A DNA stretch of 8,395 nucleotides from Actinomycetota bacterium (GTDB lineage Bacteria > Actinomycetota > Thermoleophilia > Gaiellales > Gaiellaceae): contig JACDER010000046.1 in NCBI GenBank assembly GCA_013816275.1, positions 1 to 8,395 of the forward strand, read 5' to 3'. The notes under the pieces were generated by a model that worked only from the letters and a program-made list of their open reading frames with translations, ran no database searches and was not told the DNA's origin. A program made the translations under genes and the position numbers. Below are positions 1-6,236 of this stretch, one piece after another. Position 1 is the stretch's first letter. Every line of letters begins with the position of its first letter.

Positions 1-581
1 CGGACGTCACCAACGCTGCCGCGGTCGAGGCATTGATCGCACAGGTCGTCGAGCGATTCGGCAGTCTCGACGTGCTCGTCAACAACGCCGGGATCGAGAA
101 ATCGCAGCCGCTGCTCGAGGTCGACGAAGCGAGCTGGGACCGCACGCTTGCAGTCGACCTGAAGGGGCCGTTTCTCTGCTTGCAGGCAGCGGCGCGCAGG
201 ATGAAGGAGAGCGGCGGCGGCTCGATCGTGAACATCTCCTCGATCCACGAGGACTTCCCCTTTCCGAGCTTCACGCCCTACGCGGCGGCGAAGGGCGGGC
301 TACGCATGCTGATGCGAAACGCAGCGCTCGAGCTCGCGCCTCTCGGAATCAGGGTCAACAACATCGCGCCCGGCGCGATCGCGACGCCGATCAACGCGGC
401 CACACTGGCGGATCCCGCGAAGGTTCAACGGCTGCAGGAGATCGTGCCCCTGCAGCGGATGGGAACCCCCGAAGAGGTGGCCGAGGTCGCGCTCTTTCTC
501 GCCTCGGGCCGGTCGTCGTACGTGACCGGCTCGACCTACTTCGTCGACGGCGGAATCGTCAGGCACGCGGAGCCGCTCTGA
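1..581 (+). CDS. SDR-family oxidoreductase, glucose 1-dehydrogenase-like (5' partial)
   Basis: C-terminal ~192 residues of a classical short-chain dehydrogenase/reductase, an NAD(P)-dependent cytosolic enzyme oxidising an alcohol or sugar hydroxyl. The frame is open from base 3 (it begins DVTNAAAVEA, the usual 'DVT' of SDRs), so the TTG at 33 is not the true start; about 55-60 residues with the TGxxxGIG cofactor loop lie outside the window. Visible: NNAG near residue 27, the catalytic Ser in NISSIHEDF, and YAAAK (codons 279-293) supplying catalytic Tyr and Lys, then RVNNIAPGAIATPIN and the C-terminal SYVTGSTYFVDGG. From memory, the block from NISSIHE to FVDGG closely follows Bacillus glucose 1-dehydrogenase (NMSSVHE, GAINTPINA, SYVTGITLFADGG). 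SDR family is certain; the glucose substrate is inferred. It ends 97 bp before the next gene and is intact as far as seen. Confidence 0.88.
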   Translation, partial: DVTNAAAVEALIAQVVERFGSLDVLVNNAGIEKSQPLLEVDEASWDRTLAVDLKGPFLCLQAAARRMKESGGGSIVNISSIHEDFPFPSFTPYAAAKGGLRMLMRNAALELAPLGIRVNNIAPGAIATPINAATLADPAKVQRLQEIVPLQRMGTPEEVAEVALFLASGRSSYVTGSTYFVDGGIVRHAEPL

Positions 582-678
582 CGTGCGCCGTGTCGGCTCG
601 CAGCCTTGGCGCTTGCACGATGCAGCGCACGCGAGGCCAGGGGCGTTCCGCTACCGCTATCTATCCTGGAGGTACACC

Positions 679-975
679 ATGTCCGAGAACCCACCCCACG
701 AGGATGGCATCGATCTCGATGAGCCTCGTAGCGTTGACCCTAAGTACCGTTCGTTCGATCCTCCCGAGCATCCGTCGCTGCGTGACCCGAAGACCAACCC
801 GCGCGGCGTCCGCCACATCGACGAGACGGCCCAGGATCGGATGCCGGTCACGGACCGTCCGCGCTACCGGGCCGCACAGAGCCGCCGCGCCGCCATGATC
901 GCCGCGGCGAAGCGGCGCCTACGAGGGTTGGCCGGACGCCGGAACGTCCCGCCTCCCAGCGAGCCTCAGTCTTAG
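679..975 (+). CDS. small charged hypothetical protein (98 aa)
   Basis: Not recognised. The ATG at 679 is preceded by TGGAGG (667-672) at 6-nt spacing, which fixes the start; longer upstream starts in the same frame lack such a site. The N-terminal half is acidic and proline-rich (DGIDLDEPRSVDP, FDPPEHPSLRDP) and the C-terminal half is strongly basic (RRAAMIAAAKRRLRGLAGRR). There is no signal peptide or membrane segment; it is probably largely disordered with a short basic helix, which could suit binding nucleic acid or an acidic partner, but that is speculation. Its TAG stop shares its last base with the GTG start of the flavoprotein (TAGTG), so the two are likely co-transcribed and translationally coupled. 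Codon use matches its neighbours. Confidence 0.75.
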   Translation: MSENPPHEDGIDLDEPRSVDPKYRSFDPPEHPSLRDPKTNPRGVRHIDETAQDRMPVTDRPRYRAAQSRRAAMIAAAKRRLRGLAGRRNVPPPSEPQS

Positions 976-2714
976 TGGTGCCGGTCGAGGAGCGGCGCGT
1001 CGCTGCCGGTGTGGTCGTCGTCGGCACGGGCGCGGCCGGTCTGCGCGCCGCGATCGAGCTCGCGGAGAGCGGCGTGCAGGTGCTCTGTGTCGGCAAGCGG
1101 CGGCGCGACGACGCGCACACGGTGCTCGCTTCCGGAGGGATCAACGCGGCGCTCGGCACGATGGACCCGGAGGACAGCTGGGAGCAGCACGCCGCCGACA
1201 CGCTGCGGGAGGGCTACTGGCTGGGCGATCCGCGCAGCGTGGAGCTCCTCTGCCGCGAGGCGCCGGCCGCGATCGACGACCTGGTCCGCTGGGGAGCCCA
1301 GCTCGCGCGTGAGGAGGACGGCCGGCTTTCGCAGCGCTTCTTCGGCGCTCACCGGTTCAGGCGAACCTGCTTCGCGGGTGACTACACCGGCCGGGAGATT
1401 CAGCGCACGCTCGTGCGCCGGGCCGCGGAGCTCGGTGTGGTGGTGCGCGACGACGTCTACGTCACGCGCCTGCTCGTTCACGACGGGCGCACGTTTGGGT
1501 GTTACGGGTTCGGCGTCGACGACGGCAGCCGCTGGGTGTTCGTCGCCGACGCCGTGATCCTCGCGGCGGGCGGGCACACGCGGATCTGGCGTCGTTCGTC
1601 GTCGCGGCGCGACGAGAACACCGGCGACGCGATGCGGCTGGCAGCCGATGCCGGCTGCCGGCTGCGCGACATGGAGCTCGTCCAGTTTCACCCGACGGGG
1701 ATGGTCTTTCCCGAGGAGTCGGCCGGGACGCTCGTGACCGAAGCGGTGCGCGGCGAAGGCGGGATCCTGCGCAACGCGGCGGGGGAGCGCTTCATGGAGC
1801 GCTACGACCCCGACCGGCTCGAGCTCTCGACCCGCGATCGCGTCGCTCTGGCCATCTACACCGAGATCGTCGAAGGACGCGGTACGGAGCATGGCGGCGT
1901 GCTGCTCGACGTTTCCCAGCTCGGCCGCGACACGGTGCTCAGCCGCCTGCCGCGCATGTACCGGCAGTTCGTCGACCTGGCCATGCTCGACATCACCCGG
2001 GCGCCGATGGAGGTCGCGCCGACGGCGCACTACTCCATGGGCGGCGTCCGTGTCGAGCCCGAGACGCACCTGACCGACGTCGAAGGACTGTACGCGGTCG
2101 GGGAATGCGCAACCGGCGTGCATGGCGCCAACCGCCTGGGCGGCAACTCACTTGCCGAGTGCCTTGTCTTCGGCCGGATCGTCGGCAGCGAGGCCGCGCG
2201 CTGGTCGGCGGCACTCGACATTCAGGTACGCGACCGCGCCGCTATCGCCGCCGCGGCCGAAGAGGTCGACGAGCTGCTCGGTCGTCGCGGCGACGAGTTC
2301 GCGCGCCCGCTTCAGCGGGCCGTGCGCGACCTCATGTCGGAGTGCTGCGGTGTCGTCCGCTCCGAGGACGGCCTGGAAGAAGGAGTTGCGCGGCTCGACA
2401 AGGTCAGCGGGCGAGCCCGGGCGATGGAGGTGCGCCCGGACCTCGCCGGCTACGCCGACCTCGCGCACGCCTTCGACCTGCAAGGCTCGCTGCTCGCCGC
2501 GCGGGCGACGCTCGAATGCGCGCTGGAACGGCGCGAGAGCCGCGGCGCGCACACGCGACTCGACTACCCCGACCAGGATCCACGGCTGCGGATCAACCTC
2601 GTCTGGGACCGCGACGGAGGCATCACCCACGAGCGGCCACGTGAACCGTCGGCCGCAGTCGTAGCGCTCGCCGTCGGACCGGAAATCGACACGGCCGGAC
2701 GCTTCCTAGAATGA
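975..2714 (+). CDS. FAD-dependent fumarate reductase/succinate dehydrogenase-type flavoprotein
   Basis: A 579-residue flavoprotein of the SdhA/FrdA/NadB family, near the usual SdhA length. Family members oxidise succinate, reduce fumarate or oxidise L-aspartate. Visible: dinucleotide-binding GTGAAG (residues 17-22); HTVLASGGI with His48 at the position of the histidine that covalently binds FAD in SdhA; HPTGM (His239); the TE pair at 255-256; Arg287 in STRDRVAL, the position of the catalytic proton-shuttling arginine; His352 in HYSMGG; Arg387 in HGANRLGGNSL. The full dicarboxylate active site is therefore present. The C-terminal helical domain (about 430-560) ends ESRGAHTRLDYPDQD, an SdhA/NadB hallmark. 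No iron-sulfur (SdhB) or membrane-anchor gene is adjacent, so electron partner and direction are unknown. L-aspartate oxidase is the main alternative, disfavoured by His48. The GTG start overlaps the preceding stop and its own stop overlaps the next ATG (ATGA). Confidence 0.88.
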   Translation: MVPVEERRVAAGVVVVGTGAAGLRAAIELAESGVQVLCVGKRRRDDAHTVLASGGINAALGTMDPEDSWEQHAADTLREGYWLGDPRSVELLCREAPAAIDDLVRWGAQLAREEDGRLSQRFFGAHRFRRTCFAGDYTGREIQRTLVRRAAELGVVVRDDVYVTRLLVHDGRTFGCYGFGVDDGSRWVFVADAVILAAGGHTRIWRRSSSRRDENTGDAMRLAADAGCRLRDMELVQFHPTGMVFPEESAGTLVTEAVRGEGGILRNAAGERFMERYDPDRLELSTRDRVALAIYTEIVEGRGTEHGGVLLDVSQLGRDTVLSRLPRMYRQFVDLAMLDITRAPMEVAPTAHYSMGGVRVEPETHLTDVEGLYAVGECATGVHGANRLGGNSLAECLVFGRIVGSEAARWSAALDIQVRDRAAIAAAAEEVDELLGRRGDEFARPLQRAVRDLMSECCGVVRSEDGLEEGVARLDKVSGRARAMEVRPDLAGYADLAHAFDLQGSLLAARATLECALERRESRGAHTRLDYPDQDPRLRINLVWDRDGGITHERPREPSAAVVALAVGPEIDTAGRFLE

Positions 2715-2925
2715 GCAAGATGAGAACCTTCTGGAATCGTCTCGTGGCGCGCCGCAAGGCGGACGGTACGGAACGCAGAGACGAATATGAGCGGAGGAGC
2801 CCGCGGAGCGCCGTTTCGTCGACGAGAGCGTCGAAGACCGGACGGCGGACGCCGCCGCCGAGGAGTGGCTCGGCGGCAGCGATCCGCAGCGGCTGCTCGA
2901 CAACGAAGGTTCTCCACGCGAGTGA
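2711..2925 (+). pseudogene. small charged hypothetical protein, broken by a -1 frameshift
   Basis: The ATG at 2711 overlaps the flavoprotein stop (ATGA), suggesting translational coupling; an alternative ATG lies at 2720. The start frame gives MSKMRTFWNRLVARRK then ERRDEYERR, after which composition degrades to Ser/Arg/Pro-rich. One base earlier in phase, a good protein resumes from about 2797 (EPAERRFVDESVEDR, then AAAEEWLGGSDPQRLLDN) and stops at TGA 2923-2925. Adding one G in the GG run at 2796-2797 joins the halves into a ~71-residue protein with basic N-terminus and acidic C-terminus, a type I have seen in Solirubrobacterales annotated as hypothetical. The read-through of the start frame to 3124 is an artefact that merges into the next gene's frame. 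No known function. Either a real mutation or a one-base sequence error. Confidence 0.6.
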
Positions 2926-2935
2926 GGAGGAGCCG

Positions 2936-3370
2936 ATGCCGCGCCGTCTGCTCGTCGTGATCACGACCGAAGTCGCAGACGGTGTGCTGCGCGACCTGGT
3001 GCGCAGGCGTGTCGGCGATGACGCCGAGATGCTTGTGGTTGCACCCGCATCCGATATCTCGCGGCTCGACTGGCTGACGAACGCCGAGGACGATTCCCGG
3101 ACCGACGCAGCCTCGCTTGCCTAGAACGGCAGAAGCCACCCCCACCCGATGACGTCGAGGCTCGCGTGGGTAGCTCCGACGCGCTCGAAGCCATCGAAGG
3201 ATGCCTCCGTACGTTCGCCGCCGACGAGATCCTCGTCATCGCCGATCCCGACGATCAAGCCCGGCTGGCTGGAAGAAGGCAGCGGCGCGGCAGCTCAAGC
3301 GCGCTTCAGCCTTCCGGTCACGCTCCTCACGGTCGCAGAGGACGGATCGCTCGCGGAACGCACCGGCTAA
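2936..3370 (+). pseudogene. universal-stress-like alpha/beta protein, multiply frameshifted
   Basis: The ATG at 2936 follows a strong GAGGAGGAG site (2924-2932) that overlaps the preceding gene's TGA. It starts well (MPRRLLVVITTEVADG, then DDAEMLVVAPASDISRLDWL) but stops at TAG 3122-3124. The rest is in other frames: RTAEATPT (3123-3146), then DDVEARVGSSDALEAIEG and CLRTFAADEILVIADPDD (3148-3261), then GWLEEGSGAAAQARF and LPVTLLTVAEDG to TAA 3368-3370. Dropping one C at 3145-3147 and one at 3261-3262 repairs two breaks; the third, near 3122, needs +1 or -2. The rebuilt ~144-residue protein alternates beta strands (RLLVVIT, EMLVVAP, EILVIA, VTLLTV) with helices, as in UspA-like folds; no nucleotide-binding motif is obvious, so 'Usp-like' rests on pattern. 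A role in stress tolerance is a guess from fold and neighbours. Confidence 0.6.
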
Positions 3371-3467
3371 CGCTAACAGCGGCCGAACTACCCCGGTGGG
3401 CGGGGCCCGACGGTAAGACCTCGGGCCGAGAGGACGCTTAAGAGGTGGAAGGGCGCCTCGTGGACGC

Positions 3468-3472
3468 GGAGG
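3468..3472 (+). promoter_or_regulatory. ribosome binding site choosing the 3478 start
   Basis: GGAGG five bases before ATG 3478. The in-frame GTG at 3445 has no comparable site, so the protein most likely starts at 3478. Confidence 0.7.
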
Positions 3473-3477
3473 ACTCA

Positions 3478-3900
3478 ATGCGCGATGTAACAGCTGACGA
3501 ACTGCAGGAGGAACTTCGAGACTTGTTGTGTCTGGCCGTCGTCGGTGACCATGTTCGCTGGGTGGCAACAGGCGAGGAGGCAGCCGAGCTCGCCGAATGG
3601 CTGGTCGACGCCACAGCGCGCTGGCGCTCCTGGGCCGACGAGATGGCGAAGCACCTGGTGGCGCTCGGTGTTGCGCCGGACGGACGGGTGCGCTCGCTGG
3701 CGAAGGACATTCCGTTGAACTGGGTTCCCGACGGGTGGCTGCCCGTTGACGAGGCACGCCGGCTTCTCGCCGATCGCCTCCGCGCTGTGGCTGGATCGGC
3801 CAACTATCGCCGTTCGCAAGCCAGCGACCCAGACATCGTGCGGATGTTCGACGCCGTCTGCTCGGGCTTGGAGGCGCAGACGCGCGCGCAAACGACCTGA
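3478..3900 (+). CDS. Dps/ferritin-like protein lacking most ferroxidase ligands
   Basis: A 140-residue soluble, all-helical protein resembling the Dps branch of the ferritin superfamily (dodecameric iron-storing, DNA-protecting proteins of starved cells). Start ATG 3478 follows GGAGG. Residues 24-64 (DHVRW through MAKHLVALG) align without gaps, from memory, to E. coli Dps around KQAHWN to MAERAVQLG, conserving Trp28, Gly32, Asp54, Met56, Ala57 and Leu63-Gly64. However, the Dps iron-site residues His51, His63, Asp67 and Glu82 become Arg27, Ala39, Val43 and Lys58; only Asp78 (here Asp54) remains. The C-terminal helix fits (DEARRLLADRLRAV, DPDIVRMFDAVCSGLE). It is thus probably not a normal ferroxidase and may be structural, DNA-binding or heteromeric. 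It is intact between damaged genes and ends convergently 7 bp from the GH130 remnant, with no terminator visible. Confidence 0.65.
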   Translation: MRDVTADELQEELRDLLCLAVVGDHVRWVATGEEAAELAEWLVDATARWRSWADEMAKHLVALGVAPDGRVRSLAKDIPLNWVPDGWLPVDEARRLLADRLRAVAGSANYRRSQASDPDIVRMFDAVCSGLEAQTRAQTT

Positions 3901-3907
3901 CGTTGGT

Positions 3908-4513
3908 CTACGCGGCGGCGCGCAGGGCGTCGATGACCTCGCGAGCCGCCACGACCGCCCCGCCGACGCAGTAGTCGGCAGCACCGTAGGTGAGGTAGAT
4001 CGTGCCGTCGGGCTGCGCGACGGCGCCCTGGACGAAGATGATGTTGTCGATATCGCCGAAGCATTCCCAGCCGAGCTGCGGACGCATGATCGGGTCGGGC
4101 AGGAGCGACCTGACCCGGCCCGTGTCGGCGTCGAGCAGCGCGACCTTGGTTGCGTAGTGGCCGTCGCTTTCCCGCTCGTGGAAGAAGAGCAGCAGGCCGT
4201 CCTCGCTCTCGAGCGGCGGTGCCCCTCCGCCGACCCCGAGCGCGCCTTCCGCGGGCGCGATGATCGTGTGCGCCGCGAGGTCGGCCAGGTGCGCGTCCCA
4301 GTAGCCCGCGGGTGGGTTCCAGAGCTGATCGAGGTCGTCGAAGATCGCGAGCTGGATGTTCGGGTGAATCCGGTGGATCAGGCCCCGACGCGGCCGTCGC
4401 GCAGGTTGAAGATCACCGCATCCTTGTCCTGGGTATCAACGACATCTGCCGCGAGTTGCCGGTGGCTGCAAGGCCGCCGGGGCGCGCGATCAAGACGCGA
4501 GCGAACTTCGCGG
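3908..4513 (-). pseudogene. GH130 glycoside phosphorylase-like remnant (5' half missing, one frameshift)
   Basis: On the minus strand from about 4513 to TAG 3908-3910. It reads VVDTQDKDAVIFNLRDGRVG, then after a -1 shift in the CCCC run at 4383-4386, LIHRIHPNIQLAIFDD, LWNPPAGYWDAHL, GVGGGAPPLESEDG, LLLFFHERESDGHYATK, WECFGDIDNIIFVQGAV and DGTIYLTYGAADYCVGGA. DKDA, HPNI, GAPP, the N(I/V)-(V/I)F-QGA block and YGAAD are landmarks of the C-terminal half of the five-bladed beta-propeller family GH130 (PF04041), which phosphorolyses or hydrolyses beta-mannosides and related glycans. Family members are ~300-350 residues; only ~195 are recoverable. The N-terminal half with the catalytic acid is absent, and the DUF427 gene ends about 40 bp upstream, so there is no room for it. 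Non-functional as it stands; the substrate cannot be told. The long plus-strand open frame here is its shadow. Confidence 0.8.
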
Positions 4514-4554
4514 TCTGACCTGTCGCGTTCCGTCGGCGTTCTCTGCGGCCGCTC

Positions 4555-5373
4555 TTACTCCTCGTCCCGGGACCACTGCGTCTGCGGGCGCGGCACAGGC
4601 TCGCCGTCGAGCTCGATATCGACGCGCTCGTTGTAGAAGCAGAGCAGGTCGCGCACCGGCTGCGCGTCGTGCTGCGGCTGCGGATATGACCAGACGAGGT
4701 CGTCGACGATGCGGTCGCCGATTCTCACCGACCAGTGTGTCGCCGACCCCTTGTACGCGCAGCGCGTTTTCGTGCTGCTCGGAACGAGCAGCTCCGTGCG
4801 CACGTCCGGCGCGGGGATGTAGTGGCGCGGCGGCAGCGCGGTCTCGAACAGGATCCGCGACCGCCGCGTGTCGGCGAGTACGACGCCGTCGCGCGAGACA
4901 CGGACGTGCCGCGACGACTTGTGGACGTCGATGCGGCTGTACGGGTCGCGTGGGTGCCCGAAGAGCTGCTCGTCCTCGGCGAACCACTCGTCCATCGCGT
5001 CCCATTCGAGCGCGACGTGGCCGGCCAGGAGCGGCTCCGACCAGCTCCACACCGCGTCCGAGGAGACGCGATCACCGACGCGCAGGGACCAGTACGTCGC
5101 CGTGCCCTTGATCGCCGACGACTCGTTGCGCTCGGACGGCTCGAGCAGCTCCCGCCGAACGTCCTGCTCGGGGAAGTAGTAGACGGGCAGGCGCCCCGAC
5201 TCGTGCAGCAGCTTCACGCGGTTGCTGTCGACGACGGTCTGCTTGGCGAAGATGGCGCGGATCCGGCGCGGGTTGTCTTCGAAGTAGAGCAGCCCGCCGG
5301 GAGCCTCGATCGAGGTATTGAAGCGGCCGGCCGGGCGTTCGCCGAGCGGGCCAGACCCGATAGTCAACGACAT
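4555..5373 (-). CDS. tandem DUF427 protein (two PF04248 domains)
   Basis: Intact 272-residue cytoplasmic protein with two copies of DUF427 (PF04248). Domain 1 spans about 30-112: FEDNPRRIRA, VYYFPEQDVRRELLEPS (64-80), IKGTATYWSLRVGDR, AVWSWSEP. Domain 2 spans about 149-250: DVHKSSRHVRVSRDG, LADTRRS, HYIPAPDVRTELLVPS (184-199), YKGSATHWSVRIGD, LVWSYPQP and the typical C-terminal LLCFYNERVDIELDG. The repeated pattern Y-x-P-x-x-DVR-x-ELL-x-PS ... KG-x-A-x-(Y/H)WS(L/V)R(V/I)GDR is seen directly in both halves. No biochemical function is established for the domain. The ATG is preceded by AAGGAGGAG at close spacing. It lies 46 bp downstream of the DsrE remnant and could share its SigB-like promoter. 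Codon use is like the neighbours and no lesion is seen. Confidence 0.88.
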   Translation of the reverse strand: MSLTIGSGPLGERPAGRFNTSIEAPGGLLYFEDNPRRIRAIFAKQTVVDSNRVKLLHESGRLPVYYFPEQDVRRELLEPSERNESSAIKGTATYWSLRVGDRVSSDAVWSWSEPLLAGHVALEWDAMDEWFAEDEQLFGHPRDPYSRIDVHKSSRHVRVSRDGVVLADTRRSRILFETALPPRHYIPAPDVRTELLVPSSTKTRCAYKGSATHWSVRIGDRIVDDLVWSYPQPQHDAQPVRDLLCFYNERVDIELDGEPVPRPQTQWSRDEE

Positions 5374-5419
5374 CGCTCCTCCTTCTTGTCGCTTGGCGAA
5401 GTCTGCGAACGAGCCGCAG

Positions 5420-5800
5420 TCAGAACGTGATCACCGAGTAGCCGTCGGATGCTTGGGTGGCTTTCGTACTCGTCAAGCAGCGCGATTCCTGCGCGCTCGA
5501 CGTCTTCGGTCACGCCGTATGCGGAAGCGCAGTAGCTGCACGCGCCGGCGATGATGTCTCGTACCGCTGCGAAGGCGGAGTAGTACTTGTGGCCGGAATC
5601 GAGGAGCTCGCGAATCCACTGTGTTCCCGCGCCGTCGAACGCAGCACGACCTCGTCGCCGGACTCCTTGAATTCGCGCGCGGTGACAAGAGCGTTGGCCG
5701 ATATCCTCTTCGCGCATGATCTGCGCGCCTTCACGACCGACTCCGACGGATCGATCGCCAGTGGGTTCTCCGTCATCGCTTCACGAACGATTCGTTCCAT
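5420..5800 (-). pseudogene. CBS-domain start joined to DsrE-family remainder (chimeric remnant)
   Basis: The ATG at 5798-5800 follows GAGGAGG six bases upstream. It begins MERIVREAMTENPLAIDPSE, the first strand and helix of a CBS domain (adenosine-ligand sensing), continuing one base out of frame as QIMREEDIG. At about 5693-5703 this changes into NALVTAREFKESGDEVVLR, then in another frame FDGAGTQWIRELLDSGHKYY, AVRDIIAGACSYCASAYGV, VERAGIALLDEYESHPSI, and after one more break DGYSVITF with TGA at 5420-5422. The latter part is a DsrE-like protein (PF02635 group, sulfur relay or related) with its CxxC motif; its first ~25 residues are missing. Lesions: one base lost at 5721-5729, the domain join, one A lost at 5638-5639 (plus-strand), and a short deletion near 5443-5450. 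It cannot make either protein, although promoter and ribosome site are intact. Confidence 0.72.
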
Positions 5801-5832
5801 GGTGTGCCTCCTCTTTGCCTATCCAGCCTGGC

Positions 5833-5858
5833 ATTCCCCGGCGGCATGACCCGGAAAC
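5833..5858 (-). promoter_or_regulatory. SigB-type promoter for the CBS/DsrE remnant
   Basis: On the minus strand GTTTCC (5858-5853), a 14-base spacer, then GGGAAT (5838-5833), close to the general-stress SigB/SigF pattern GTTT-N13-15-GGGwAT known in Gram-positives. Transcription would start near 5825, about 25 bases before ATG 5800, leaving the GAGGAGG site in the leader. It may also drive the downstream DUF427 gene. Confidence 0.5.
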
Positions 5859-5862
5859 GGCG

Positions 5863-5887
5863 GTTTTCGCGTGCTCGTTCTGGGTAT
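5863..5887 (+). promoter_or_regulatory. SigB-type promoter for the 5904 gene
   Basis: GTTTTC (5863-5868), a 13-base spacer and GGGTAT (5882-5887) match the SigB/SigF general-stress consensus closely. The predicted start, near 5894, is only about 10 bases from ATG 5904, where no Shine-Dalgarno site is present, so the message would be nearly leaderless. Confidence 0.6.
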
Positions 5888-5903
5888 TCCGTGAGATGTG
5901 TCG

Positions 5904-6236
5904 ATGGTGGAGCCGATTCGCATCGAGGTCGCCGGACGCGGCGAGCGCCGCGTACCTGATGCAGGAGCTATTCCGGTCTTTTCCGGCGCAGCTGATCCAG
6001 ATGACGGGGGTCCGTGGGAAGTCGTCGTCCGGACGGGCGAGGATCCGTCGGGCCGACTCAACGAGCTGCTCGCAGTTGTCCAGCGCTTGGTCGATTCGGG
6101 CGATACCAATGCCGCGACGATCAGGTTCGTCGATCGGAAGCACACGATGGGCCCCGCATTCGCCGACCGCCCGCTGACGCGTGAAACGCGGCGGGCGGCT
6201 ATGCCGCGTTGCGCAGAGCATCCACTTCGCGTCTGA
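5904..6236 (+). pseudogene. small EPIRIE-type protein, paralog of the 7830 gene, with two compensating frameshifts
   Basis: The ATG at 5904 (alternatives GTG 5898 and 5907) starts MVEPIRIEVA. Skipping one extra G near 5934 continues as DAASAAYLMQELFRSFPAQ and LIQMTG; restoring one G to the run at 6006-6010 returns to the first frame with GPWEVVVRTGEDPSGRL, NELLAVVQRLVDSGDTNAAT and IRFVDRKHTM. The repaired ~83-residue core matches the minus-strand gene at 7830 in opening (M-x-EPIRIE), length, central W-E-V-x-V and closing T-I-x-(F/L)-x-x-(R)-H. The family is unknown to me; alternating strand/helix suggests a small alpha/beta domain. Translated unrepaired, the frame stays open to TGA 6236 with a wrong middle segment, so an altered protein could still be made. 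The 3' end overlaps the end of the convergent sigma gene. A SigB-like promoter lies directly upstream. Confidence 0.55.
6185..6210. other. inverted repeat at the convergent gene ends
   Basis: AACGCGGC (6185-6192) and GCCGCGTT (6203-6210) form a perfect 8-bp stem with a 10-base loop, covering the last codons and stop of the minus-strand sigma gene. It could act as a transcription barrier for both converging genes, but neither side has a run of Ts, so it is not a canonical intrinsic terminator. Confidence 0.35.

Noticed and set aside
972..2123. Long minus-strand open frame (383 codons) opposite the flavoprotein
   Set aside because: High-GC shadow of an unmistakable SdhA-family gene; composition is typical of antisense frames and there is no ribosome site or motif.
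4430..4435. GGGTAT as another SigB -10 element
   Set aside because: It lies inside the GH130 coding remnant and has no GTTT element at the right spacing.
3746..4636. Long plus-strand open frame (296 codons)
   Set aside because: It is the exact reverse shadow of the GH130 remnant, whose minus-strand translation has clear family motifs; the plus-strand product is Arg/Asp/Val-rich with no recognisable domain.
4725..5430. Plus- and minus-strand open frames overlapping the DUF427 gene
   Set aside because: Shadow frames of the well-supported tandem DUF427 gene.
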